Positions 35,401 through 41,263 of a stretch of 64,000 nt of DNA are shown in pieces. Below the pieces are notes generated by a model. The model was given only the letters and a program-made list of their open reading frames with translations. It did no database searches and had not been told where the DNA came from. Source of the stretch: Vandiemenella viatica (taxonomy: Eukaryota > Arthropoda > Insecta > Orthoptera > Morabidae); assembly GCA_031002005.1 (NCBI GenBank), contig CM061920.1, positions 46,292,610 to 46,356,609 of the forward strand. The letters are read 5' to 3'. The position numbers and the translations under genes are program-made. Numbering within the stretch: the stretch's first letter is position 1; each line of letters starts with the position of its first letter.

Positions 35401-36017
35401 AGTCAACATTTTTTGGACTTAAAATCACTTTTGAATAGAGTTGTGAAACATTTTGTTGATTGATTTCTCTGGCATTGAATATGGTTACAATAATACTGTT
35501 GTAATTACTAAACAATATTTCGGAATTTTGATTGCTTTATTGTAGTAATCTACCTGATCTTCTAAACCACCATTACCCAATTTAAGCAATCATTCAGTGT
35601 AAAGTGGAACCCGTTTTTTGAAAAGCAAGAACTTTCAACATGTTGCATATAGTTGGAAGATCTACCTTCATACCTGACATAGTTGTTACATGAAACAGTA
35701 GTTCATGAGTAGCAATTATTATGTAAGGAAAAAACTGTTTTTGAGTTTTTTGTGAATTAAAATTTTTGGGAAGATTAATAGATATTACTGTGTATTTTTA
35801 CTTTGTAAAGAATTTCAAAACTGAAATGTGTGAGGTTCAATGTAATATTGATTCATAAATAGTGTAACTGAGATAAACATTTGGTCATTTGATTTTACAG
35901 GTTGCGGCACTCTCTAAACAGGGGAGTAGCAAGAAGGCAACATCTCGCAGGGAAGAACTTTTGAAACAACTGAAAGCCGTTGAAGATGCTATAGCTCGTA
36001 AAAGATCAAAGATCTAA
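5396..36017 (+). CDS. host gene: last five coding exons of an unidentified small basic protein (partial, spliced)
   Basis: Join of 5396-5487, 14352-14475, 19183-19233, 26487-26566 and 35901-36017. Each internal boundary has AG/GT sites: acceptors follow pyrimidine-rich tracts, and donors are GTAAGT, GTAAGC, GTGAGT and GTAGGA. Intron phases 0, 1, 1, 0 agree, and the joined frame is open for 153 codons to TAA. The first exon is entered in phase 1, so the N-terminus lies upstream of the window. The product is rich in Lys/Arg with short motifs [15 protein letters not shown] and IARKRSKI (nuclear-localisation-like) and ends in a short amphipathic helix. I do not recognise the family. The exons have none of the decay seen in the transposons around them, which favours a conserved host gene. 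Confidence 0.8.
5528..5950. mobile_element. non-autonomous hAT element (MITE), 423 bp
   Basis: The left end AAGCATTTCTCAACTGTGG pairs with the inverted right end CAGTGTATCTCAAACTTTTT. Flanking octamers are CTCTAATA (5520-5527) and CTATAATG (5951-5958), six of eight identical, as expected for an aged hAT 8-bp target duplication. No coding capacity. It lies in the intron after exon A. Confidence 0.6.
6464..8603 (-). mobile_element. hAT transposon, GTF2IRD2/ZBED-like transposase lineage, decayed
   Basis: It begins with CAGGGGTGGGC (6464-6474) and ends with GCACACCCTTG (8593-8603), a diverged inverse of the same hAT terminus. The flanks ACCTAGGA and AACTAGGT agree at six of eight positions, consistent with an 8-bp target duplication. 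Minus-strand remnants of the transposase fill 7400-8300. A run of 14 G at 8567-8580 lies close to the right end. Confidence 0.75.
7400..8296 (-). pseudogene. hAT transposase remnant
   Basis: The frame at 8003-8296 reads [19 protein letters not shown] and later [19 protein letters not shown] and [12 protein letters not shown], the N-terminal signature of the GTF2IRD2/ZBED5-like hAT transposases. After a frameshift near 8030 it continues as [19 protein letters not shown] and [14 protein letters not shown], matching the following part of the same family. Further downstream the frames are broken by stops. No full DDE domain survives. Confidence 0.7.
8612..9894. other. intron sequence without an assigned element
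   Basis: AT-rich, with scattered short open frames. A stretch near 9549-9660 reads [19 protein letters not shown] on the plus strand and could be an old transposon remnant, but I cannot place it. Confidence 0.4.
9895..11086. mobile_element. non-autonomous DNA transposon with about 48-bp TIRs
   Basis: The left end CTATAGTCGGCGTCATGAAA is inverted at the right end as CTATAGTGGCAGTCACGAAA (11081-11086 inward), and similarity continues for about 48 bases through AAGGTCACG. The element is 1192 bp with no convincing ORF. The interior holds a GC-rich island (about 9950-10070) and AT-rich blocks. Because both ends read CTATAG, the target duplication cannot be fixed; TA is possible. Superfamily not assigned. 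Confidence 0.7.
11941..12163. repeat. inverted repeat, about 47-bp arms
   Basis: The arm at 11941-11990, read inverted, gives TTTTGGTGAGTGGAGGGTAT and continues ATTTATCTTTCCTTTCCA. The arm at 12117-12163 reads TTTTGTGAGTGTTAGGCGTA and the same continuation. A related single copy lies at 42534-42604, so this is a dispersed repeat, probably a retroelement UTR. Confidence 0.55.
12300..14230 (+). mobile_element. mariner element split by a CR1-like LINE
   Basis: Transposase remnants read [19 protein letters not shown] (first catalytic Asp region) and, shifted, [19 protein letters not shown] (second Asp; LLHDNARPH in active mariners) up to about 12942. The protein resumes at 14020-14230 with [19 protein letters not shown] and [15 protein letters not shown], the C-terminus of the same transposase. 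The intervening 1.07 kb is a LINE. Several frameshifts make it dead. The outer ends are uncertain. Confidence 0.75.
12943..14015 (+). mobile_element. 5'-truncated CR1-like LINE
   Basis: It starts abruptly in the RT at [19 protein letters not shown], has [19 protein letters not shown] and the catalytic region [14 protein letters not shown] (FSDD in place of FADD), then continues over a frameshift near 13590 to [19 protein letters not shown] and a stop. The 3' end has TATATGTAGATATAGATGTA, the degenerate tail also seen in the near full-length copy at 52696-56661. Target duplication not found. 5' truncation is the usual result of incomplete target-primed reverse transcription. Confidence 0.8.
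14352..14475 (+). CDS. host gene exon B
   Basis: The acceptor is GTTCTTTCATTGTAG before CTCTCG; the donor is AGAG/GTAAGC. Phase 0 in, phase 1 out. It encodes [19 protein letters not shown], then Ala/Pro-rich sequence and [13 protein letters not shown]. Only about 120 bases separate it from the remains of a mariner upstream. Confidence 0.8.
14861..15480 (-). pseudogene. mariner-like transposase remnant
   Basis: Minus-strand frames read [19 protein letters not shown], then [38 protein letters not shown] and KNPKTIGT. The HHASSHTA segment with the preceding RKR-rich stretch is the second catalytic region of mariner transposases (usually HDNASSHTA; here the Asp is lost). Stops and frameshifts are frequent. 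Element ends not defined. Confidence 0.55.
15500..16680. other. intron sequence, no element identified
   Basis: AT- and pyrimidine-rich sequence with short frames only. 16130-16400 is CT-rich and could be an old retroelement UTR. I see nothing that supports a gene. Confidence 0.4.
16780..16940 (-). mobile_element. LINE C-terminal fragment (family with [18 protein letters not shown])
   Basis: The minus strand reads [19 protein letters not shown] and [15 protein letters not shown]. It matches the C-terminal end of the RT protein also seen at 20790-21215 (plus) and 31190-31440 (minus). No other part of the LINE remains. Confidence 0.6.
17118..18378 (+). mobile_element. Penelope-like element with GIY-YIG endonuclease, internally deleted, inserted in a mariner
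   Basis: Two frames (17107-17910 and 17901-18230) form a PLE protein: [19 protein letters not shown] (RT core motif), [19 protein letters not shown] (catalytic Asp pair), [10 protein letters not shown], and the GIY-YIG endonuclease [19 protein letters not shown], then [19 protein letters not shown] after a frameshift near 17880. PLEs use this EN-RT for target-primed reverse transcription. The RT lacks the segment between FTRVPLN and RYVDD, an in-frame deletion. The last 110 bases carry a hammerhead-like core. Confidence 0.8.
18262..18300 (+). ncRNA. degenerate hammerhead-ribozyme-like motif in PLE 3' region
   Basis: CCAGAAGATGGCGAC (18262-18276) and GTCACCGAAATATC (18287-18300) can pair GGCGAC with GTCACC (one A-C mismatch) and leave CAGAAGA and GAAA as single-stranded boxes, the layout of a minimal hammerhead (CUGANGA...GAAA). 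The first box has A for the invariant U, so activity is doubtful. Hammerheads are known in PLEs. Confidence 0.3.
18601..19182. other. intron sequence, no element identified
   Basis: An open minus-strand frame at 18606-18815 ([18 protein letters not shown]) has no recognisable family. The remainder is AT-rich intron leading to exon C. Confidence 0.4.
19183..19233 (+). CDS. host gene exon C, 51 bp microexon-like
   Basis: The acceptor is GTATCATCAACAG before GAGAAC; phase 1 in. It encodes [17 protein letters not shown]. Two donors are possible, AAG/GTGGGT and GTGG/GTGAGT at 19234. Only the second leaves phase 1, which the next exon needs; phase 0 would hit TGA six codons into the next exon. The chosen donor lies at the head of a SINE. 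Confidence 0.75.
19229..19495 (+). mobile_element. tRNA-derived SINE overlapping the splice donor of exon C
   Basis: The RNA polymerase III promoter boxes are visible as GAGTGGTTAACATTCTGGTC (A box) and GGTTGGAATTCC (B box, consensus GGTTCGANTCC), 30-odd bases apart. A SINE body follows (TTTTCCATGGTTTCCCCAAA, GAATGCCTGGATG) in the style of insect SINEs. The head starts at or a few bases before 19232, so the donor GTGAGT at 19234 appears to lie in SINE sequence. Confidence 0.65.
19500..20190. other. intron sequence, no element identified
   Basis: AT-rich sequence without a convincing ORF, repeat end or RNA feature. Confidence 0.4.
20193..20335 (-). mobile_element. mariner 3' fragment
   Basis: The minus strand reads [14 protein letters not shown], then the C-terminus of the transposase and the end TCTGATCAAAAACTAAC. 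It is a paralogue of 16980-17117 and ends at the same terminal bases, so this marks the true mariner end. All other mariner sequence is missing. Confidence 0.6.
20336..20789. other. pyrimidine-rich intron sequence
   Basis: Mostly C and T on the plus strand, including a T run near 20425. Its open frames are low-complexity and I do not regard them as genes. It may be the body of the LINE whose C-terminus follows, too decayed to recognise. Confidence 0.35.
20790..21215 (+). mobile_element. LINE reverse-transcriptase C-terminal fragment
   Basis: The frame reads [39 protein letters not shown] and, after about 60 codons, [20 protein letters not shown] and [15 protein letters not shown]. This is the thumb/C-terminal region of a LINE RT, with the typical QKRAA..V and RDWN motifs. 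It is joined directly to the Helitron-like head at 21197. Confidence 0.7.
21197..22480 (+). repeat. Helitron-like head followed by a ~183-bp tandem satellite
   Basis: The array opens with ACTAGCTGGTGCCCACGACT and TTCGTTCGTGTTTGTAAAGA, also present at the inverted copy ending at 62023. After the head, landmark motifs TAACCACCATAGTGCACGAT (type A, at about 21262, 21629, 21817, 22181) and GCCAACGTTGTG-like (type B, at about 21445, 21998, 22360) recur every 179-188 bases. So there are about 6.5 monomers, in an order A-B-A-A-B-A-B. A head plus internal tandem repeats resembles HINE/Helentron-type non-autonomous Helitrons; that class is inferred. Confidence 0.65.
22481..23080. other. intron sequence between satellite and Helitron
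   Basis: Contains a purine-rich then pyrimidine-rich stretch and, at 22960-23010, AAGGGGCATTTTTTTTTTCA, which looks like a mariner-type terminus. No gene is supported. Confidence 0.35.
23085..25560 (+). pseudogene. Helitron Rep-helicase polyprotein remnant
   Basis: Ordered pieces of the RepHel protein survive in shifting frames: [80 protein letters not shown] and [20 protein letters not shown]. Then come the Pif1-type helicase motifs: [13 protein letters not shown] (Walker A), [15 protein letters not shown] (motif Ia), [19 protein letters not shown] (Walker B) and [18 protein letters not shown] (motif III). The N-terminal HUH nuclease is not recognisable. Many stops show an old copy. The satellite just upstream may belong to the same kind of element. 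Confidence 0.8.
25835..26058 (-). mobile_element. tRNA-derived SINE
   Basis: The minus strand starts TGAGTGGTCTGGTTGCTCAG (A-box region) with a B box CAGCTTGAATCCC, followed by a body ending CTGGATTAGG. It is the same family as 37085-37290. It lies antisense in the intron before exon D. Confidence 0.6.
26487..26566 (+). CDS. host gene exon D
   Basis: The acceptor is TTGCACTGTGTTACAG before AT CGT GTG; the donor is AAAG/GTAGGA, a weaker site. Phase 1 in, phase 0 out. It encodes [19 protein letters not shown] and then AESVIAAK. The other two frames contain stops. Confidence 0.75.
26570..27506. other. intron sequence, possibly old retroelement
   Basis: There is an open minus frame at 27043-27417, rich in Pro, Ser and His, with no recognisable domain. 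This stretch may be part of the PLE disrupted by the Tc1 element that follows, but I cannot show it. Confidence 0.35.
27520..28760 (-). pseudogene. Tc1-like transposase remnant
   Basis: The N-terminal helix-turn-helix survives at 28543-28743 as [20 protein letters not shown] and [15 protein letters not shown]. The C-terminal end survives at 27530-27790 as [19 protein letters not shown], where active Tc1 proteins have SPDLNPIE; the catalytic Glu is Lys here. The middle is interrupted by the MITE and by frameshifts. Non-functional. Confidence 0.75.
27939..28182. mobile_element. hAT MITE, 244 bp, nested in the Tc1 element
   Basis: The left end CAGGCCCGCCGCTAGC pairs with the inverted right end CAGGGCCGCCGTAAGT. 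The flanking octamers CCTATTGG (27931-27938) and CTTATTGG (28183-28190) match at seven of eight positions, a typical hAT target duplication. It contains a C tract at about 28117-28131 and no coding capacity. Confidence 0.75.
29000..29903 (-). mobile_element. Penelope-like element fragment, minus strand
   Basis: Minus-strand frames from 29903 down read [29 protein letters not shown] and [19 protein letters not shown]: the PLE RT core, with IDD as the catalytic pair. Downstream pieces such as HNIRIILPK (about 29300) may be later parts of the PLE protein. The Tc1 at 27509-28967 directly follows. At its 5' side it meets an inverted PLE piece in a 26-bp hairpin. Confidence 0.65.
29904..29990 (+). 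mobile_element. inverted short PLE fragment, plus strand
   Basis: The plus strand reads [20 protein letters not shown] and HLLEM, the same RT segment as the minus-strand copy next to it but in the opposite direction. Together they form a head-to-head junction. Confidence 0.6.
29991..30272 (-). pseudogene. Helitron/Pif1-like helicase C-terminal remnant
   Basis: The minus strand reads [15 protein letters not shown], later [20 protein letters not shown] and [19 protein letters not shown] to LPEPVI. The [18 protein letters not shown] block is motif V of Pif1/Helitron helicases. It is a second helicase piece, opposite in strand to the 23-25.5 kb remnant, so it comes from another insertion or an inversion. 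Confidence 0.7.
30273..31189. other. AT-rich intron sequence
   Basis: It holds a short TA microsatellite near 30280-30296 and an A-rich run near 30442-30470. No ORF or repeat end was recognised. Confidence 0.4.
31190..31440 (-). mobile_element. LINE C-terminal fragment
   Basis: The minus strand reads [19 protein letters not shown] and [20 protein letters not shown]. It corresponds to the C-terminal end of the LINE family seen at 20790-21215 and 16780-16940. Confidence 0.6.
31600..32100. repeat. two tandem copies of a ~270-bp unit related to the THAP-exon repeat
   Basis: CTTTGCTTTCAA at 31622 and 31902, and AGCCTGGACCATGATGACAA (31791) and its partner AGTCTGGACCAGAATGACAA (32047), recur in order at spacings of 280 and 256 bases. 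The part GGAGGTTGTGGTTTGGTTGA resembles 48372-48395 in the THAP-exon repeat (GGAGATTGTGGTTAGGTCTA). Confidence 0.5.
32230..33830. repeat. satellite-like tandem array, ~285-bp monomers
   Basis: The motif AAACCACCCC(T/C)CT..CCC followed by ACCCCTTAATTTTTATA recurs near 32388, 32675, 32958, 33255 and 33536, i.e. every 281-297 bases. Each monomer also contains AAAGAGAAAAAT, TACAGTCGACACCATTT and TTAAAGTTGGCA. That makes about five to six copies. The array is preceded by GACTTCAAAAAAGGAGGTGG and followed by a foldback. Confidence 0.75.
33866..34595. repeat. foldback: ~170-bp inverted repeat around a 390-bp loop
   Basis: The left arm 33866-34034 (ending TTTTTGGAGTCGGTGCCA) is inverted at 34425-34595 (beginning TGGCACCGACTTCAAAAA). 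Matching continues through TTTCATTGAAATTTTGACAT and AACATAAAAACCGC with only scattered differences. The loop 34035-34424 has no ORF. Together with the adjacent array this may be one foldback-type element. Confidence 0.75.
34600..35900. other. intron sequence before the terminal exon
   Basis: AT-rich, with an A run at about 35095-35117. No transposon or ORF of note was recognised. The last bases form the branch/pyrimidine region of the terminal acceptor. Confidence 0.4.
35901..36017 (+). CDS. host gene terminal coding exon E
   Basis: The acceptor is GGTCATTTGATTTTACAG. The open frame [19 protein letters not shown] continues into [19 protein letters not shown] and a TAA at 36015-36017. Leu, Val and Ile spaced every three to four residues predict a C-terminal amphipathic or coiled-coil helix ending in a basic tail. 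Confidence 0.8.
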   Translation, partial: VAALSKQGSSKKATSRREELLKQLKAVEDAIARKRSKI

Positions 36018-36570
36018 TACTAATTTAGGTTCAAATTTATGTTGTGAATGTCTTCAAGTTTCTCTCATCACACTAACTTAATTTATCTTCTTTTGCTGGC
36101 TTAGGTTACCTGAGCATGTTTTCAGTAACAGTGGAGCAACAGGATTGCTTCCATGCTGATTAAGGTAGTTGTTTTACAACTGTGCATTAAACACATATCT
36201 CTTTTTAACTGAAATGCCAGAGTGTAAAATGTGCATCATCAAAATATTGGTTATACATGCACGAATAGAGAGAAATAATCTCGAGAAGGAAGAATTAAAT
36301 GTTAGATGTGTGCAATTATTATACCTGTACTGGCAGGTTAACTGTTTCGGACATCATGCAAACAGTTTATTTTCTTACATCTCATGTCAAGCGTTTTAAA
36401 TTATTTCTTAATTCAATTTCATAAAGGCATTGTGTAAATATGCATTATAAAATCATTATTTGTAGTTATTTTGTACCTATTGTAGTATGGACTATTGAAA
36501 ATTCCAGTTATGCTGTATTATGTTGCAGTTTAAAATGTGAAAATCAAATAAACATTCAACCAATTGTTTT
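36018..36570 (+). other. 3' UTR and polyadenylation signal of the host gene
   Basis: About 530 bases of AT-rich sequence follow the stop codon, without identifiable transposon. A canonical AATAAA lies at 36547-36552, so cleavage is expected around 36565-36575. The exact end is inferred. Confidence 0.6.
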
Positions 36571-37084
36571 TAGTTTACTTATTTTTCATGAGTTGTAATT
36601 CTGTTATAGTTATAACACTAACTAATATGTTCACTTTCTTTCCCCGACCTACAGAATGGGAAAATTTTTCTCGTTGGTTTTTTTTAATTAGGACCAGCCA
36701 AGTAACTCATTGTGTGATGATTTTCCTCACTAAATGTAATAGCTACATTTATTCATTTTATTTTATTCTGACATGCACTGAGCTCTTTAGTTGATGTGAA
36801 AATTAGGTTAACCAAGGAGAAGAGAGATTCTTTCAAATGCCATTTGTGTCCCCGATTGTTAAGAGTTATCCTTGGAACTTTAGAAAATTGCGTCAGCCTT
36901 GTCAGGCAATGTTCCTGGCTACTGGTTGCTATGGCCAGGAAACTACAGATAGCCACCTGCCAGATGCTGAAGCTCTAATACATTCAGGCAATTCTTGAAG
37001 ATGAGTGTGATCCTCAACCTGAAGATGTTAAACTGTCATGGAGGCATACTAAGCCGTATCAGAGTTAGTATGACCAGTTCCTTT
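36571..37084. other. sequence downstream of the host gene
   Basis: No gene or repeat recognised; short open frames on both strands only. Confidence 0.35.
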
Positions 37085-37290
37085 CTCCTCCCCTCACCTA
37101 ACCTAACCCAGTAATCCTACTGGGTAAAGGGGACCTACAGTTGGTCCAAACCGTGGAAGTGTTCTGGCATACTTAACATTAAGTGGTGGTAGTCAGATAA
37201 AGGAAAATCTCTGCTGAGACAGGGATTCGAGCCAGGGACCTTTCGATCTCCAGCCTTAAGCACTGAGACACCAACCAGACTGCTCATTAG
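37085..37290 (-). mobile_element. tRNA-derived SINE
   Basis: The minus strand has AGTCTGGTTGGTGTCTCAGT (A-box side) and TGGCTCGAATCCC (B box, close to GGTTCGANTCC), then CTGTCTCAGCAGAGATTTTC. The 3' part ends CCCAGTAGGATTACTGGGTT. It is the same family as 25835-26058. Confidence 0.65.
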
Positions 37291-37299
37291 GCAATACAG

Positions 37300-37480
37300 T
37301 TAAAGTCATCATCATCATTCTCCAGCTCCAATCTTCCGGATGCTGGTCACAAACACTCTCCACTTCTGCATGTCCATGAATAGTTGTACATGAACAGTTA
37401 TCCAATCAAGCCCAAAGTTTTCTATATCCTTCTTGAGTTGGTCTATCCATTTCTTTTTGGGCCTTCCCACACGTTTTACC
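37300..37480 (-). mobile_element. LINE 3' end fragment (RTE-like style)
   Basis: Reading around a frameshift, the minus strand gives KRVGRPKKKWIDQLKKDIE and LFMDMQKWRVFVTSIRK, the Arg-Pro-Lys-Lys-Trp-Asp C-terminal motif of several LINE RT proteins. It ends in GATGATGATGA, a simple tail as in RTE elements. The clade is uncertain. Confidence 0.5.
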
Positions 37481-37639
37481 ATATTCATTAAAAGTACGTA
37501 CTCGAACTGAGAAAATAAGCGTTATCTTGGTCAAACAAAACACTGCACAAAGCAAGTGAAGAGTCAAAGGAAACCGTAGGTGAAAAAGCAAAAAGTTAGT
37601 TAGCACAGGGACAACAAAGTTCATAAGCCTGGCAACCAG

Positions 37640-39600
37640 CACTCTCCATAGTTGCTGCATATGTTTCACGGACTGAGCGTATCTCTGCCCTGGTGGACCA
37701 GCATGTACAGCCCATTGTTAGCCTGCTCCCCTCCCACATCAAAGACACCAACACTTCCTCTCTCTGCTGTCTGCAGTACCCACACCTCTCCCCCCCCCCC
37801 CCCCCCCCCCGCTCCTTACTAGTAATGGTTGATGTGACCTTCCTATATTCCCCAATGTCATGGTCTCTGCAACATGGAACACTTTCTAAACCAGTATCCC
37901 CCTAATAGCCTCCCAACCAGATCCTTCTTAATCACCCTGGCAGAGCTAATACTGAACAACAACTTTTTCTCGTTTGATGGTAAAGTTTACCACCAAGTTA
38001 GTGGCACTGCCTGGGGCACCTGTATGGTTCTCTCATATCCCAACCTCTACTTAGGCCGCCTAGAACTGTCATTCTTAGCTGGAGCCCATCTGAAACCCCT
38101 TTTGTGGGTCAGATTCATTGATGACTTCTTCATAATTTGGACCCGATCCATGGGGAAGACAACTTGCACAGTTTCCTCAATAAATTCAATACCGCCAGCA
38201 CTCTGAGATTCATGTGGACCCACTCCCACACACATGCCACTTTCCTGAATGTCGACCTATCCCTCACGAATGGCTATATCAACTCATCTGTCCATATCAA
38301 ACCCACCAACTTACAACTCTACCTTCATTATGATAGCTGCCATCCTCATCACATCAAATGCTCCCTCGCATATAGCCTTGGCATTTGGGGGAGACATGTT
38401 CCAATGAACAGGCCCTCCAACAGTATTCTAGCAACATATCTGAAGCCCTGATATCCCGCAATTACCTACCAGACTTAGTTCACAAACAAGTTTCACGAGC
38501 CACATTACAATCTGCTCAACGTAACAACAGCCCACAACCCTCTAAAAGAATTATGGCCCCATTTTGATCACCCGTTATTTCCCGGGTTTGGAATCCACCA
38601 ACCGAGTCCTGCAACAAGGTTATGATTTCCATCGAGCCTGCCCTGAGATAAAATTCCTACCAAAAATCCTCCCTCGCCCAACCAGAACCTACTTCAGCAG
38701 GCCTCCAAACCTCAACCAACTCATGGTCAATAAACACGGGGCCCCCAGCCTGTAAGACAGTCCCAAGGTTCGTTTCCTTTCAATAGATCCTGCTGCAAAT
38801 TATGCATTGTGCACCCGCCTTCCACCACCTTAACCAACCCGGTAACTGGGGAAAACTTCCCCATCACAGGACTTGCCACGTGTGTATCCTCCCACCTTAT
38901 ATATCAACTCACCTGTAACCACTGCTCAGGCTCCTACATTGGGCTTACAATGAATCCACTGGCCATCAGAATGAATGAACACAGACAATCGGTATTCACC
39001 CAGAACCTGGACCATCCACTCATGGCATCAACAATTTCAACACATGCTTCGCGGTCCACGCCATCAGAGTCCTCCTGGACAAAAGCAGCATCTCAGAAGG
39101 TGGGAACTGGCTTATCAGTATCAACTGGGTACCAGACAACCACCAGGACTAAATTTAAGATAGTACCAATCTTCCTCCGCCCTTCCACCCATCCTCCTCA
39201 CCTCCTACCTCTTTCCACAGAACCATTGCTCCTATCTTTTGTAGTTTGTATCTTTGAATTTTGCTTAATTTTAAATTACCTAATATTCTTATTTTTACTT
39301 GACATTTTTCTCAGTTTTTTTTGCACATACATACAAGGTGTAAAAGTCAATTTAGGACCATCAGCTGTCGTCAACCGTGCTTCTGTGACTGGTTCCTATG
39401 GACAGGTTTATTATTTTTTATTTTCTGTTTTATACCTTTCTACCCCCACCCTCACTTCCAACCATGTTAATTTTCCCCCCACCATGAGCTACTGGCCTTG
39501 GCTAACTCAGTTGGCTGCCAGCATCCATCTCACTACTACTGAAGAAGGGCTATAGCCTCGAAAATTTTGCTATATATGTGTACGTGTCTCGACACCACAA
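37640..39600 (+). mobile_element. Penelope-like element with GIY-YIG endonuclease, decayed
   Basis: The pieces in order are SALVDQHVQPIVSLLPSHIK and LLVMVDVTFLYS (RT N-terminal), MEHFLNQYPPNSLPTRSFL, VYHQVSGTAWGTCM, LLWVRFIDDFFIIWTRSM (catalytic IDD), then RATLQSAQRNNSPQ and FSRPPNLNQLM. The GIY-YIG endonuclease follows: LIYQLTCNHCSGSYIGLTMN and NEHRQSVFTQNLDHP. Frameshifts occur near 37880, 38150, 38400, 38560 and 39000. A C run of about 17 bases at 37794-37810 interrupts the RT. Near the 3' end is a hammerhead-like core. Confidence 0.8.
39539..39563 (+). ncRNA. hammerhead-ribozyme-like core near the PLE 3' end
   Basis: CTGAAGA (39539-39545) fits the first invariant box CUGANGA; CGAAA (39559-39563) fits the second. 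Between them AGGGCTATAGCCT can form a GGGC/GCCU stem with a UAUA loop, though the closing pair is A-C instead of G-C. Stem III and the cleavage UH are not obvious. PLEs are known carriers of hammerheads. Structure inferred by eye. Confidence 0.4.
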
Positions 39601-40053
39601 GAACCATCTTCTATGGTAAGTGGTTTTTCTCCTATCCAAATGTTTAATATATATATATAAAACAATGTGCATGAAAATGCTTTAAGGCAATAAAACTAAG
39701 GAAGGATAGGGAAATGCGATCAACACTTACCATAGAGGAAGGTGGCTGGGAACGAGGAACACAAAAAATAACATACGCAGGGAACGCACAATATTTCGGC
39801 GTTTAGCGTTATTCTTGCAAAAGTGAGACACCAGGTGGAGCCAGAAGTGTAAACGACATTGGCCGTCAACAGGAGAACATGAGGTGTAGGATAAAGGTCC
39901 AATACCTGAAATATTCAGTTATTCCTGTTCTTGGCATTTTTGTGTGTTCACGCCTTGAAACCTTCATCTAAGGTAAGTGGTGGTACATTTTTTTATCCTT
40001 TTTTGTAAATTCTATTTGCTACTTGGTGCCTATTATTTCCTGGTTACTATATA

Positions 40054-41261
40054 CACAGTCCAGTCACATTAATGTGACCATCACCTACTTTCGATGTCAA
40101 CATGAAATACCAATCACAGAAGGCAGGTGGCAGCACATTACAGTGGAGTGTGTATAAAGGATGTCCTAGGGCATTGGAAAGCATTTCAATCTTTGGCGTA
40201 ATGCAGAAATTTAGCGATTTATCCGAAATCCAGAAGGGCATTATTATTCGCTTTTGGGCCAAGGGTGGAAGCATTTAGGAAACTGCTAATTTTGTGAACT
40301 GTTCACGTGCCACCGTGGTGAAAGTATACCGTGCATGGAAAAATAGCACTATTCAAAATCAGTGGTTTGGAAGATGTGGTGCACCACGGGCTATAGATGA
40401 CAGAGGCAAACGAAGGCTACGGAGATGCGTTTGGGCAAATAGATGTGCAACTGTTGAGCAACTGACCTTCCAGATGAACCAAGAATGTATCCTCAACAAC
40501 GGTTCAGCGAACGTTGCTGAGCATGGGCCTCCACAGCAGACGCCTGGTTAATGCACCTATGCTGACTGCTGTTCATCGGCGACGAAGGCTGGAATTTGTA
40601 CGCCAGTACCGCAACTGGACGTCCACAGAGTGGCGACAGGTGGCTTTTTCCGATGAATCACGTTTTACGCTCCAGCGGACAGATGGATGTTGGCACACAC
40701 GGCGTGAAACGTCTGAAAGCAAACACCCTGCAACAATTGCCGGAAGGATCCAAGGTGGAGGAGGGAGCATTATGGTTTGGCAAATGTTTTCCTAGCATTC
40801 ACTGAAGGAACTCATCATTGTGGAAGGCACGATGGATCAGCGCAAGTACGTATCTGTCCTTGCGGACCATGTCCACCCCTACATGCGAATAATTTTTCCT
40901 CGGAATGATGGCATCTACCAGCAGGACAGTGCGAGGTGTCATACAGCTCACAGTGTATGTGCGTGGTTCGAAGAGCACCAGGATGAGTTTACCTTACTTC
41001 CCTGGCCAGAAAACTCACCGGATTTAAACCCAATCGAGAATCTGTGGGACCACCTCGATCAGGTTGTTCGCGCGTTGGATTCTCAACCTCGTAATCTAAC
41101 GCAGCTGGCCACAGCATTGGAGTCGGCATAGCTCAACATCCCAGTGAACACCTTCAGAAACCTAATTGACTCTCTTTATGCACGCCTCGCATCTGTCCGC
41201 TCTGCCAAAGGTGGTTATTCTGGTTTTTGAGAGGTGGTCACATTAATGTGACTGGACTGTG
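40054..41261 (+). mobile_element. Tc1-like transposon with palindromic TIRs
   Basis: Both ends read CACAGTCCAGTCACATTAAT inward (40054 on and the inverse ending at 41261), flanked by TA at 40052-40053 and 41262-41263. The segment CAGTCACATTAATGTGAC is itself nearly palindromic. Length 1208 bp with one transposase gene inside. Confidence 0.9.
40201..41131 (+). pseudogene. Tc1-like transposase (DD36E spacing), one nonsense codon and at least two frame breaks
   Basis: ATG at 40201 opens MQKFSDLSEIQKGIIIRFW. A TAG stands at 40276-40278, then ETANFVNCSRATVVKVYRAW (helix-turn-helix). A frameshift near 40500 leads to RQYRNWTSTEWRQVAFSDES (first Asp), and another near 40790 leads to the frame with YQQDSARCHTAHSVCAW (second Asp) and NSPDLNPIENLWDHLDQ (Glu). 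I count 36 residues between the second Asp and the Glu, not the classical 34. This spacing is reported for the DD36E (IC) group. The catalytic residues are intact, so decay is recent. Confidence 0.85.
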
Positions 41262-41263
41262 TA

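Noticed and set aside
37794..37810. Long C run giving a Pro stretch in the PLE frame
   Set aside because: Homopolymer slippage or sequencing uncertainty is more likely than a real Pro tract; similar C/G runs occur at 8567, 25250, 27760 and 28117.
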